NCBI GenBank assembly: GCA_043228905.1
Contig: JBHGNT010000005.1
Span: 14,694,001-14,758,000 of the forward strand
Source of the DNA: Azolla caroliniana
Taxonomy: Eukaryota; Polypodiophyta
Length of the DNA: 64,000 nt
Direction of reading: 5' to 3'
Under the pieces are notes generated by a model. It was not told the DNA's origin, ran no database searches, and worked only from the letters and a program-made list of their open reading frames with translations. The translations under genes were made by a program, and so were the position numbers. Every line of letters starts with the position of its first letter. Positions within the stretch are counted from its first letter, which is position 1. Below, one piece after another: positions 43,250-54,700 of the stretch.

Positions 43250-43527
43250 CCAAATGGCTCCTATTTTGGCCGGACTTATTCGTTTGACTCCTCTTCTAAT
43301 TGGCTTAGGACTTCAAATTTATTGGACAAGGGTGGATTATTCATAATATTAGATTCACTAACTACTTCTAAAATGTTGGACTCATTTTTATTGTCATAGT
43401 GAATTTGATTTACCTGACGTCTCGGCCTACGGGAGCAATGAATGACTATATGTCCTGGACCTCCACAATATAAGGACAGATGGTTTGCTCGACGACGTTG
43501 CTTCTCTTCGTCTGACAACGGTCCTCG

Positions 43528-44439
43528 TCATTGAGTCATATCGATCTCCATGGGTGTAGGACTATCCATTGGAATTGGACTACGTGTTTGCCTTGGAGTT
43601 GGAGCAGGGCTATACATTTGCCTTGGGGATGATTGCGATGTTACTAATGCATAAGTTGGTGTGAATCTTGATCTTGTTATTTGTTGTTGTCGCTCACATC
43701 GACACTCAAAAAGGCGATTATCACACCGTATTGCTCGACTAATAGCTTCTATAAGTGACCTTGGATCCTCGGGGAAGGTAAGAAGTAAGTCTTTGACATC
43801 ACTACGAAGGCCTGAACGGAATTGCTCCATTAGGGCTTGTTCATCCCAAGGAATATCGCTTGTGATGAGACGGAAATTGGCAGCATATGTTGAAGCTGGT
43901 TGATCACCTTGACGAAGTGTACGAATCTTATTGATAGCTGTTCTCGCCCCATCAGTATCTCCGAAACAAGCCTTAAATTCCTTGATAAATTCCTCGAAAT
44001 TATTCAGTAGAGGAGAATTGGTCTCTAGCAATGGAGCAAACCACGACAACGCTATGCCAGTCAATAAAGTGCCCACTAGCCCGACTTGTGATGCATCTGT
44101 TGGATAACGTGCGGGATGCATTTGAATCACCAACCGTACTTGATTAAAAAAACCTCGGAAATGCGCCCTCGACCCATCAAATTTAGCTGGGAGGCTAATT
44201 TTGGGCTCCTTGATAAGTCCCTGACCTTCAACCCTTTGTTGTTGTAACACGATGATTGTCGACTCTAACTGTTGCACTCGTCGCGTGAACTCCTCTTGTT
44301 GTTGTTGCTTCTCTATAGTAACCTTTTGTAGATCCCCAAGTAGACGTTGATTCTCTACTTCAAGAGATGCGAACTTGGATTTAAGGTTCTCCATTTCTGC
44401 AACAAGGGTGAGATATTCTTCCGAGTTAATGGCAGCCAT
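43528..44439 (-). CDS. Chromovirus gag, with zinc knuckle beyond a stop
   Basis: Starts at ATG 44439 (MAAINSEEYLTLVAEMENLK), 304 codons to a TGA at 43528. It begins with a coiled coil and continues with a retrotransposon gag domain (AHFRGFFNQVRLVIQMHP, LRQGDQPASTYAANFRLIT). The same frame resumes directly after the TGA (RGPLSDEEKQRRRANHLSLYC) and runs to 43276, giving a zinc-knuckle-like SLYCGGPGHIVIHC whose first Cys is Ser. So gag either stops early or is read through, and the nucleic-acid-binding knuckle is defective on paper. It assembles particles around element RNA in this family. Confidence 0.85.
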   Translation of the reverse strand: MAAINSEEYLTLVAEMENLKSKFASLEVENQRLLGDLQKVTIEKQQQQEEFTRRVQQLESTIIVLQQQRVEGQGLIKEPKISLPAKFDGSRAHFRGFFNQVRLVIQMHPARYPTDASQVGLVGTLLTGIALSWFAPLLETNSPLLNNFEEFIKEFKACFGDTDGARTAINKIRTLRQGDQPASTYAANFRLITSDIPWDEQALMEQFRSGLRSDVKDLLLTFPEDPRSLIEAISRAIRCDNRLFECRCERQQQITRSRFTPTYALVTSQSSPRQMYSPAPTPRQTRSPIPMDSPTPMEIDMTQ

Positions 44440-44501
44440 GGTTTCAAGATGGTTACAAAGGAGGATAAGAGAGAGAGAGAGAGAGAGAATTCGAATCAAA
44501 C

Positions 44502-44900
44502 TGTCAGAACCAAGGATAAAAGATAGAGTGATGGAAGAAGGATAGAGAAGAATGGATGTATAAGATAGAGAAAGAAAGAGAATGGATACAAGATATGAAA
44601 TGAGAGCTAAAGACTGGTGTTGATTCGAATTGATTTGAGAATACATGTATGCGCTTATTTATAGGTTCCTATAGAATAGCTTAGAGATTTCTAGAATGTT
44701 CTAGAATGTTCTAGACCTAGAATGCTCTAGGACATTCTAGAATAATCTAGAGTTTTTACAATAATCAATGTAATACAAGAAGTAGCTTTTATTGTTTCAT
44801 ATAACAATAAGCTATCTTAATGGTTGAGGTTTTCAAGTATGAATTACAAGGTTCGAGGTTCAAGTCCGGGTGACGCCATAATGGTCATGTGTTCATGACA
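44502..44900 (-). repeat. 5' LTR of the chromovirus
   Basis: Same length and sequence as the 39240 copy but for one base. A (GA)n tract and GAATTCGAATCAAAC adjoin it internally. No TGG-type primer site is evident there. Confidence 0.95.
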
Positions 44901-46270
44901 GCCAGGGCCAAGGAATTAGCGGCCATTATGGCAAACATGGGCCACAACACCAGCTCAGAAAGAAATCTGGCAGAACTAGAAGGAACAAAAGAAAAGGATC
45001 TGACAAAGGAGACAGAACAAGTGCCTAGAGCAACACTAATAAATGAGCGTGAGTGGGAGAAGGAAATACAAGCGCTCAAGGAAGAATTGGTCTCACAAGC
45101 GGCTTTACGAGAAAGAGAAAGAGACTTGAGAAAGACAACCGAGGAGGAACAACAGGGAATCGAGGAAAGTCTCTAGAAGACACAGAGCAACACGGACCGA
45201 CTGAAGGAGAAAAAAGAAAGTTTGCTGCAAGAAAAAGACAAGCTCTGGCGAATGATAGAGACAGAGATAGAGTGATTAAAGGAAGAAATCTAGCAACAAA
45301 AGAACTGGGATGATTGGTTGCGATCACAAACCAACTGGTGCCTAAAGCAGAAAATAGAGGACTTCGAAAAGTTGTACCGGGATCATAAGCAGTTGGAGAC
45401 GGACCACAAGAAGTTGGGGTCGGACTATGACTGGCTGTTGAGACAACGACAAAGGTGTTGGAGGAAGCGGCAAAGGAGCGCATGGAGCTCGTGTCGCAAC
45501 ACTATCAAGAGTTAGAATGGGCAAAGATGGTGTTGGATAGGGTGCAAACAACCTACCAAGCCAAGTTGATGGAATATGAAATACACGCAACAACAACGAT
45601 GAATCTCATCAAACAACTAAAGAACGAAAAGAAGGCCACGGAAAACAAAGTAAAAATGGGCATTCAGAGAATCCGAATGATTGTCGGACCATGGAGGGAC
45701 TAGACGAAAACAAGGATAGATGATTGTTTGACGACGGTATGGAATAAATGGTCGAAACAAGCGGCGGAACTCCAACTGCGCCAAGTGGATGCGAGAAACC
45801 AGAAGAAGGCCAATGAGAATTTTTATAAGATGGATGAGGAAAGCATTGTCACCATCCAAGAGGGATTGTCAGTCAAATTTTTTGCCCTGGCCGAAACTCA
45901 AATAGAGGCTATCCGGAAGCTCATCGACAAGAAGATGATCAACTCGACGTGCAACTACAATTTGAGGGCTATGAGTGGTAACAACGGAGGAAGGAAGCTG
46001 AACAACGAGTAGAACAAATCAATATCATTGATGAGGAGCAATCGACGGAGCCAAAGACCTCTACACCACAACAGTCGGGAATGGAGACAGATATACTGAT
46101 GGAAACAGAGCTGGACCCATAATGAGAGGAGGAGACAGAGAGGGCTGAACCGAAGCAACAACAATGCCCTCAGCAGCCAGAACAACAACAACCACCGAAG
46201 CAACAACAACAGATGATGGAAGAAGAACCACTCGAACCCTTGGACCAGAGTATTTTGGACATACTCGATG
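44901..46270 (+). pseudogene. Coiled-coil/Gln-rich ORF of the non-autonomous element, broken
   Basis: The frame begins left of the nested gypsy element (ANVADRMDEQQRRDPEQAEW, 39098-39157) and resumes at 44901 with ARAKELAAIMANMGHN. Long heptad-rich stretches follow: EREWEKEIQALKEELVSQAA, DFEKLYRDHKQLETDHKKL, EEAAKERMELVSQHYQELEW. The end is Gln-rich (EPKQQQCPQQPEQQQPPKQQ) and stops with LDQSILDILDEH near 46277. Several stops (45174, 45273, 45701, 46120) and frame changes break it. No enzymatic motif or zinc knuckle is visible. It may be a diverged Gag-like structural protein; the function is unknown. Confidence 0.6.
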
Positions 46271-46332
46271 AACATTAAAGCAACTAACCCGTGGGTTCGA
46301 CGTGCAAGGCACTATCCCACGGGTGTGCCATG

Positions 46333-46766
46333 TGTTCGGCTAGGAGTATGTTCCGGAGTAGTATGAACGGGGACGAGTCGGAGCATAATTATTAGTATAA
46401 TTAATAGTCAAGTAATATTAGAAGAAGGACGGATCCACACTGATTGATAGCCGGTAGCCGGTAGCCGGTAAGGCACTGTTTTTGTAAACTCTACCGAACA
46501 CCTATAAAAGGGTCCGTATTGATGTTTAAAGTTAACGGAAGTAATACAAGATTAGTGACATGTTGATCTTAATGCTATTGTTTACCTGTCGTTCTGTGCT
46601 TTAATTATTAATCTTACGTGTGTTATAATTAATCGGAGATGTATTGAGTAATTCGGATCGGAATCGGATAAACACCGGATAACATCCATATCCTAACCAC
46701 CCCTTTGGAGAAGTGTTCCGGAATAGACACCTTGTGTTTGTGGCTAAGTCTTGCCCAAGATAAACA
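46333..46766 (+). repeat. 3' LTR of the non-autonomous element
   Basis: Starts TGTTCGGCTAGGAGTATG and matches the left LTR throughout with many substitutions and small indels (an extra GTATAATTAATA, an extra TAGCCGG unit). It ends at TAAACA near 46766. Confidence 0.7.
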
Positions 46767-47278
46767 CGACTCATTAGGTAGACAGTTGTGTATATTACTT
46801 CTGCCCAATATGACTTTGACATGTTCTTTTACTATAACATAGTTTGTGTGACCACGAATAATGAGATTCTTTCATTCACCAACTCTATTTTGTTGGGATG
46901 TGTGGTGACAAGTGAATTCCCGAAGGCATTGGCTAAAAACACCTTTGAGAAGTATCTTTTGCCATCATTTAAATGTAATCATTGAACCTTTTGACTTGTC
47001 TCTTTCTCCATTTGGAATATTCAATCTTTAGAAGTGAGTGAACACTTCACTCTTCTTTTGCATTAGGCATATCCATGCATGTTGGGCAAAATAGTCAATG
47101 AAGGTAACAAACTACCTACATCCATTGTATATTTCATTTTAAGTTGATCCCCATACATCTAATGGATGTCACCTAACAACCCTTTGATCACATTCTTTTT
47201 GTTAGGGAATGGATGCTTATATTGTTTGTTGACAAGCATTGCATAGTCAGTCGATTTCAAACTTACCAACAATCTAGT
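46767..47278 (-). mobile_element. Old copia relic, right part
   Basis: Integrase remnants on the minus strand, with several stops: GDIH, a segment like NERISLFVV, then SKSYWAEVIYTTVYLMSR adjoining the breakpoint at 46766. The next expected segment (CTIDEAHNIT) is found at 38620 downward. A copia LTR (47279) cuts its other side. Confidence 0.7.
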
Positions 47279-47965
47279 TGTTGAGCGAACAAGCTCAACA
47301 TGATTTGGATCGTAATCCGGAACAAGGAGCCGGATCGACATCCGGAACCAAGAGCCGGATTGGTATTCGAAACAGTGTATAACCGGTAGGCCGTTAGAGG
47401 GCTACGATCCTAGCCTAGTAGATAGGCATATTTTTAGGAGTTAGTGTCAGAGCTCACTCAGTTATGAGCATTGAAGTACTTGTCAGTACTTCTATCAATC
47501 CTTTTCAGGACTTTTATAAAAGTGCTCTCTGAGCACATTCGATGTGCAGAGTGTTTTGTAGAGTATTTTTGAATAGAGTTATCTGTGTTTTGTTGTGTGT
47601 GTGTGTGTGTGTGTGTGTTATGAAGTTTTCCATTAAACCTTCATTGTATTTCTGTTGCTATCCGGCTGAGCCGGTTGTGTCTACGAGCTCCTGCATGTAA
47701 CTCTTCACATGGTATTAGAGCGTGAGGGTTGAGAATCCTGTGTTGCGACACAAAGTGCTTAGACAGACCAAAACCTAGCTTCCGGTAAAGAATAGAAAGA
47801 AAGAAGTAGGACATGGACAAAAGCATGACAAGCTCTCTTCCTACAGAAAAGCTCCACCGGAGCAACTACACATCTTGGTCATACAAGATGCTCCAGTATC
47901 TATTGGGACACGACTACTGGAGTTACGTAGAAGGAGCAAACGAAGTGTCACAGATGAACAATTGG
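47279..47965 (+). mobile_element. Ty1/copia fragment: 5' LTR, primer site, gag start
   Basis: The LTR (47279-47709) starts TGTTGAGCGAACAAGCTC and ends CTCTTCACA, with a (GT)n tract near 47600. TGGTATTAGAGCGTGAGGG follows as primer site. Gag begins at ATG 47812 (MDKSMTSSLPTEKLHRSNYT) and stays similar to elements 2 and 3 only to about 47960. The rest is missing, replaced by a gypsy relic. Confidence 0.78.
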
Positions 47966-47969
47966 AAGA

Positions 47970-49164
47970 TAAAGAGATGGGGAAGTTGATGACAATGAGT
48001 AAGAATATCTATTCCATGACTGGCGTTGATTTCCTTGATGTTAACAAGGGAGATCAACCCTTTTTATAATATCAAGCCAAGTCTTCATACTATAATATCA
48101 AGCATACTAATTCTTGCATGCAAAGTCTTACATACTGAGTCTTATATACCACTCTTTATACAAAGGTTTAAAAACTAAAGTTTGTCTGGGAGAAATATAT
48201 ATATATACAAGAACCTAAGGCTAAAATTCGAGTCGATGTTCATGACATTATCCTCCCCTTAAACGCCAACTTCAAGAAGGTGCAGGTTTGTGAGGATATC
48301 GGAGATGAAAATCATGAACCACTTCCGAGGCATTGAGTAAATTTCTAGCGGGCTCCCATGTGGCCTTAGAGATGGGATATCCTTTCCACAAGACCAAATA
48401 CTAGAGCTTCCGTCGGCTCTTGTGCAAGTCTAGAATGGTCTCAACTTCATACTCATCCCCAGGGGGGGTGGCTCGATGCTTCTTCCTGGAATTGAGGATG
48501 GATGATAGAGCTCAAGAAGTGATGCATGGAAGACATTGTGAATTCGGTGGTGTAATGGAAGAGCAAGACGGAAAGCCACAAGGTTGACTTTGTCAATGAT
48601 GTGGAACAGACCCAACTTTTTGTAATCGAGTTTGTTGCATGGGTGAGTTGTCGGAATATGCCGACGTAATAGCCCGAACATGTCACCAACTTTAAAACTA
48701 GGTGCAGCCCGCCAATGTCGATCAACCTTCTCTTTGTGTCATTCTTGAGCAATGGAGAGTTCTAGGGATAGATCATGATGCACTTCTTTCATCAGACGAG
48801 CTCGGTCTTCAGTAGATGGATTCACAGAACCAACAGGGATAGCTATGCTAAAGCGTGGGTGGAGCCCATAATTTACGAAGAAGGGTGTTACGGTAGTTGA
48901 TGTGTTGAGAGTATTGTTGTAGGCGAACTCGGCCATTGGAAGAAATTTGATCCAATCGTCTTGTTGATAACTTATCATACATCAGAGATATTGCTCTAGG
49001 ATCTGATTCACTTGTTCCGTTTGGACATTTGTCTCAAGATGGAAGGCTGTTGAAAATTTTGTGGAAGTTCCAAGAGTCTAGAAGAGGCGTTTCCAGAAAT
49101 GAGACATAAATTGGGGACCGGAATAAAAAATAATGTCATCCAGTAAACCGTGAAGGCACACGAT
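47970..49164 (-). mobile_element. Ty3/gypsy chromovirus relic (LTR end and integrase C-part)
   Basis: A partial LTR ends GTTCATGACA at 48246, like the intact chromovirus LTR end, then a purine tract (complement of TTATCCTCCCC). Integrase pieces on the minus strand: ISYQQDDWIKFLPMAEFAYN (near 48975), STTVTPFFVNYGLHPRFS, FKVGDMFGLLRRHIPTTHPC, then FHASLLELYHPSSIP and the start of a chromodomain-like end (EYEVETIL, near 48445). It carries stops and frame changes and is cut at 49165 by another LTR. Confidence 0.8.
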
Positions 49165-49298
49165 TGTTGTCTGTCGGAATAGTAACCGACGGACAGAAGT
49201 GAAGAAGTATTATAATATAGTAAAAGCGTAAGAAACGTATGTAACGGTTCACGTGGGAGGTGTGAACGGCTAAAAGACCTTGTCCTGTGTATATAAAG
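49165..49298 (+). repeat. LTR of unknown element, left piece
   Basis: Begins TGTTGTCTGTCGGAATAG and has a TATA box TGTATATAAAGGG near 49288. It is interrupted by copia element 3; the rest resumes at 60859. Confidence 0.6.
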
Positions 49299-49303
49299 GG
49301 AAG

Positions 49304-49343
49304 TGTAAACGTAAGTGTTTGCGGAAGCGTAAAACAGAGAACA

Positions 49344-49382
<39 letters not shown>

Positions 49383-49710
49383 AGAACACAATTTCAAAAT
49401 TATCTCAAGACTGTGTATACACACTATGCTAAGTAGCACTATTTATACAAGTCCTCTTGGGACTGACAGAAGTACCATGTACTTCAATGCTCACACGAGC
49501 ATCTGACACTTACTACGAGACTATAGCTACCTAGTAGTCTATCCTATATTAGGCTTCCGATTGGACTTCCGGTTACGGATTGCACCCGACCTCCACTGCT
49601 TGCCGGTTCGGTTGCTCACCGGTATACCGATCCGTTTCGCCCGATCCGTCTCGCTTACCGGCTCTGGCTTATTCAACCGATCCAGCTCCGGTTGAGATTG
49701 CCGCTCAACA
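49304..49710 (-). repeat. 3' LTR of copia element 3
   Basis: TGTAAACGTAAGTGTTTGCGG to TTGCCGCTCAACA on the plus strand, including a (GA)n tract near 49350. Confidence 0.93.
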
Positions 49711-49848
49711 CTCCCCCTCAAGCTCAACCTGAGGTGGGGTCGTAGTGTCGACCTCTGTGGCAGTCGACTCTTCCAACCGACTTCTCCTGGCGTCACTCCG
49801 CCTTGCTCACGCTCCTCGTCCGGTCCGGTCCCATTTGCCGTGACCCCT

Positions 49849-50986
49849 TTAGTTTTGCGCGCCTCGACCCTCTCGGTCGACATGTCTGCTCAATAGGCCC
49901 ATCTCAACACTCACGTTGTTGTGACTCCGGCGCTTGCCGATCCGTCGGTTCTCCCACGATGGAATCAACTTCTGCTGTGTCCGTGTCCCCTTGGCCTTCA
50001 GTCGATCCGACTCATCCGGATCCATATGTTGATCCGAGTCAGCTGTCTCCGACTCGTTCCAGCTCTTGTCCGAATTGGTACACTCCGATTCGACTTCCGA
50101 CTTCAGGCCTCTCACCACATCGGACCACTTCCGAGTCTTGGCCTTCTCCCTGCTTCCCTCGGCTTCTTCAGCCGGTGAACCGAAATCGAATTCTTAATTC
50201 GACTCCGCATCATTGTCAGTATCGTCGTGATGAACTCCGCACAACATGCACTTCTCTTCCTGAGTGCACAACTCTTCTTCACAGCCGCTTGCTCCGACCT
50301 GTTCGGATGTATCGACTTCCTTCGTCGACTCGGCTTCCTTCATCTTCTTGTCTCCTCTTCTTCTGGCTCTCCTCTTACCGACGGGTTCAACAGTTTTTTG
50401 GCCTTTGCCCGTTTCGGTAGAGACTTTGCCCTTGCTTCTCCCCCTCAAGTGCGGCACGTCGAGATGTTGAATACCAAGCATGTCGGTAAAGTGTTGCAAC
50501 TTGTCCGATCCGAGCGGCTTGGTGAAGATGTCGGCAACTTGCCGATCCGTATGAACATACCGTAGGTCAACTTCACTGCTCAGGACCCGCTCACGCACGA
50601 AGTGGTAGTGCACCTCGATGTGCTTTGTGCGAGCATGGAACACAGGGTTCCTAGCGAGCTGCAGGCTGCTCATGTTATCGCAGTAAATCGGGATCGGGGT
50701 CGGTGCCTCGATCTGCAAGTCTCGCAGAAGTCGCCGAAGCTAGATGGCTTCACAAGTGGCAACGGTAGCGGCCCGGTACTCAGCCTCAGTGCTTGACAAA
50801 GCCACTGTGGGCTGCTTCTTGCTGCTCCACGCAACGGCCGCGCTACCTATGGAGAACATGTATTCGGAAGTGGAGCGGCGATCAGACGCATCGCCGGCCC
50901 AGTCCGCATCTGTGTAACCGACAAGCTCTTCGGGTATACCTCGCCAGTATAGCAGTCCCCGGTCCTTAGTGCCGCTGAAATACCAT
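49849..50986 (-). pseudogene. copia element 3 RNase H and charged C-terminal extension
   Basis: Continues after the nested element: [38 protein letters not shown], a TAG near 50742 where Trp is expected, [47 protein letters not shown]. Normal copia pol ends soon after. Here the frame goes on about 200 codons (DVPHLRGRSKGKV, EEELCTQEEKCMLCGVHHDD), with a TAA at 50194 and then WSDVVRGLK, LKAKGTRTQQK and EMGLLSRHVDREGRGAQN to 49849. The last boxes recur in element 2 at 28405-28700. Confidence 0.8.
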
Positions 50987-51703
50987 TGACGGGAACCTAA
51001 CGTTCCTTATGTCCAACGCTCGGCCACAACCGAGATTCTTTACTTACACAGAAAACAGGAAACGGAAAAACACGCGACACAAAAGGAGAGAAGAGGTACA
51101 CAGGAGGTTTACGTGGAAAACCCCAAGCTAGGGGAAAAAACCACGGCAACCCACAGGCTGCAAACTGTCACTATGTATGAATGTACAAAACAGTGAGTTC
51201 ACTGAGGCACCGACCTCGTGCTCACAAATCTTCGCCATAGGCGGCGGTTACAACAGAGGCAACGACCTCGTCTCTCTCTCTCCCTCTCTGTACAGTTACG
51301 CACTCTCTCCTTTTTCTTGCACCAACAAGAAAAATGACAACAACTACAACAGTTACTAAAAGTTTGCCCTAAGTCATATTTATACTAATATGACTTTTCG
51401 GCTATTTACAAATGTAGCCTCGATGGGCTCTCAGAAACATATTTACGAATATGTCTCTTCCTCTGGTTCGTACCGGGGCCTGCACCATCGGGTTCTCCGT
51501 AGCCGGGTACTCCTCATCCGGTTCATACCGGGCCTGCACCATCCGGCTCTCCGTAGCCGGGTACTCCTCATTCGGTCTTCACCGGGTCTGTATCATCCGG
51601 CTCTCCGTAGCCGGGTTCTCCTCATACCGTTTTGGCCTCGGCCGAGTTTGTTCGCCGGCACTGTTCTTCTTCCTTCCCATCCGGAGGGACCTGTCTCCCA
51701 ACA
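50987..51703 (-). repeat. 3' LTR of copia element 4
   Basis: TGACGGGAACCTAACG to CTGTCTCCCAACA on the plus strand. It includes about three units of a 54-bp tandem repeat (51464-51630). Confidence 0.92.
51464..51630. repeat. 54-bp LTR minisatellite, 3 units
   Basis: Unit contains GGGTACTCCTCATCCGGTTC and CTGCACCATCCGGCTCTCCG; the last unit is diverged. The partner LTR (56252-56465) has four. Confidence 0.85.
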
Positions 51704-51713
51704 AACTCCCCCT

Positions 51714-54700
51714 TCACTCCGGCATGGGGTGTCTTACCAGTCCGATCCTCTTCCGGCATGCATCCAGCTTGTCGGGTGTCAGCACTTTGGTCAACATATT
51801 TGACCCGCTCTCGGCCGTGTGGATCTTCGTTAGTGCGAACTCCTGGTCATCTACTCTTTCTCGGATCCAGTGATACCTTCGCTGGATATGCTTCGTCGGG
51901 GAATGGTAGGCCGCATTCTTAGCAAGGTGGATGGCACTTTGACTGTCACAGTAGAGTCGGTATTCCTCTTGCCGGATGCCGAGCTCTCCGATGAAGTCCT
52001 TCATCCATAATATTTCCTTGCCGGCTTCCACAGCCGCCATGTACTCCGCCTCCGTGGTTAACAATGCAACCGTCTTCTGCAGCCTCGACTGCCATGAAAC
52101 AGCTCCCCCTGCATATGTCATTACATACCCGGATGTAGACCGGCTGGTATCCACATCAGCCGACATGTCCGAATCGGTGAAACCGTCCAGTTGAGGTTTT
52201 CCGGAGCCGAATCGGAGACACATATTTGAAGTGCCCTTCAAATACCGGAGTATCCATTTGACTGCGTTCCAGTGCTCCTTGCCGGGATTACTCATGAACC
52301 GGCTCACCACTCCGACTGCGTATCCTATATCCGGTCGGGTACACACCATAGCGTACATCAAGCTCCCGACGGCAGAGGCATATGGAATCTTCATCATATC
52401 CGCCTTCTCTGCTTTCGTCTTCGGGCTTTGCTTGCCGGATAGTCTGCAGTTTGCCGGAAGTGTCGATCCGGCCGGTTTCGCTTCTGACATATTGAACCGG
52501 TGAAGCACCTTTGTCACATACTTCTCCTGTGACAGCCATAGTTGCTTCTTTAACCGGTCCTGAATGATGTACATCCCCAACATCTGTCTTGCCGGACCCA
52601 AGTCTTTCATTGAGAAGGTCCGGTTGAGAGCCTTCTTCAGCATCCGTATTTTGACTTAGTCTCGTCCGATGATCAACATGTCATCCACGTACAGGAGGAG
52701 TATCAGGAAGTCCCCTCCTTCAAACTTCTTCACAAACACGCAGTGATCGGCCTGCGTCTTGTGGTACCCTTGATCGGTCATGAAGGAGTCGAACTTCCGG
52801 TACCATTGCTGTGGAGCTTGATTCAGTCCGTACAGACTCTTCTTCAACCGGCATACTAGGTGCTCCTTCCCTTTCTCCACAAATCCTTTCGGTTGCTGCA
52901 TGTAGATCTCCTCTTCGAGGTCGCCGTGAAGGAATGCCGTCTTCACGTCCAGCTGCTCTACCTCGAGGTCCATGCTTGCTGCTATACTCAGCACCGTCCG
53001 GATGGAGGTCATCTTTACTACCGGGGCAAATATCTCATCGAAGTCCACGCCCTTCTTCTGCTGGAACCCCTTGACCACGATCCTGGCTTTGTATCTCGGG
53101 GGGTTGCCGGCATCTCCCGGTTTCAACTTGTACACCCACTTGTTTCGGAGTGCCCGCTTTCCTTTCGGCAACTCCACCAATTCATACGTATGGTTCTCAT
53201 GCAGGGAATCCATCTCATCCTGCATGTCACTTAACCATTTTCTGCTGTGGGTGTCTTCCTTTGCTTCTTCGAAGCTTTCCGGCTCCCCCTCATCGGTTAA
53301 CAAAACATGCTCTGCATCCGGAAATCTCCGGGGCGCCCTTCTCTCTCTGAGAGGATATCTCCGTCTTCGGGCTTCGGTAACCGACTCCTCCATTTGCTCT
53401 TCATCCGAATCCGATTCGGGGTCTGGGCCGGTTCCGGTCTCAGCTTCCTCTACTTCTTCTTCTACCGGTTCGGTATCCTCACCGTAACCGGCTGGTTCCT
53501 CGAGTGCTAACCGGTCTCTTGCCGGTTGGGTCTGCTCATCGTAGAGTCTATCCTTACCGGTCGACTCGGAGTTCATTATCTTCTTCTCCGACTCCCAGTC
53601 GGCGAGCGTCTTGTCCTCCATGAAGATAATATCTCGACTCCGGAATACCTTCTTGTCAACCGGGTCCCACACTCGGTAGCTGAACTCATCGTCACCGTAA
53701 CCGAGGAATATGCATGGCCGGGTCTTTGGATCTAATTTTCCTCTCCAGTCCTTTGCAACATGCACGTACGCGAGACACCCGAACACCCTCAGATGCTGGT
53801 AGGACACTTCCTTACCGGTCCATACTCTCTGTGGCGTGTCTCCGTCCAACGGTACTGAGGGTGATCTGTTTATCACATATGTCGCCGTCGACAGTGCCTC
53901 AGCCCAAAACTTCTTGAGTAGTTTTACATGCGCTAGCGTACTCCGGACCCTCTCCATTATGGTCCGGTTCATCCTCTCGGCCAGTCCGTTTAGTTTCGGC
54001 GTCTTCGGCACGGTAAATTCGAGCCAGATTCCCTTCGAGCGGCAGTACTCCTCGAACTGCCCCCGGTATTCTCCTCCGTTGTCTGCTCGAACCGCCTTCA
54101 GCTTCCGGCCGGTTTCTCTTTCCACTCTCACGTGGAGCTCTTTGAAGACGGATAGCACCTGATCCTTCGTCTTCAGTGGTGTGGCCCACAGCTTCCCGCT
54201 GTGGTCATCTATGAACGTCACGAAGTACTGCGCTCCGGCATGTGACTTCGTGTCTACTTGACACACATCCGTATGCACCAACTCTAGTGGTGCATTACGT
54301 CTCATCGGTGGCCTTGGTCGGAAGGAGGTCCGGTTCTGCTTACCGGCCAGACAATTAGTGCACTTCTCTAAGTGCACGTTCTTCATTGGAATGAGGTTGT
54401 CGTCTGCAAGCCTCTTCATCCCCTTCTCGCTCATATGACACAGCCTCTTGTGCCACAGCTCACCGGCAGTGTCGGATGCCACGTTCACTTCTTCCGGACA
54501 TAACCGGGCATTCATCAAGTACAGTGTGTTTACCTTCTGAGCCCGAGCCACAGTCAGGCTCCCTTTGCTGAACTTCATGACACCGTTCCGGATGCTACCT
54601 GTGTAGCCTTCATCATCTAGCCGATCGGCTGATATCAAGTTCAGATGAACTTCCGGAACGTGTTGGACATCCTTCAGCTGCAACTTGCATCCGGTTGGTG

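Larger units (their letters stand above)
39235..44905 (-). mobile_element. Ty3/gypsy chromovirus, young, full-length
   Basis: Two 399-bp LTRs (39240-39638, 44502-44900) differ by a single base by eye (GGTCACGTG against GGTCATGTG). The 5-bp target duplication GCCAG is exact (39235-39239, 44901-44905). Gag and a 1,208-codon pol lie on the minus strand. The purine tract (GAAGGAGGGATAG) sits in the end of pol next to the 3' LTR. It inserted into the interior of the non-autonomous element. The near-identical LTRs mean the insertion is recent. Confidence 0.96.
38629..46766 (+). mobile_element. Non-autonomous LTR element with coiled-coil ORF remnant
   Basis: Two plus-strand LTRs (38629-39064 and 46333-46766) of about 435 bp flank only about 1.6 kb of own interior once the nested gypsy element (39235-44905) is taken out. 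The flanking 5-mers CAACT and CGACT could be a target duplication with one change. The interior codes remnants of a coiled-coil and Gln-rich protein and has no protease, RT, integrase or RNase H. The LTR shares motifs (TGTTGGCC start, TATAAAAGG, GGAAGTAATACAA, ACCACCCCTTTGGAGAAGTG) with the LTR at 61437, an element that carries a gag. It therefore probably depends on a helper. Confidence 0.75.

Noticed and set aside
49008-49439. A frame with a long LSLSLSLS run
   Set aside because: It is the (GA)n tract of a copia LTR translated on the minus strand.
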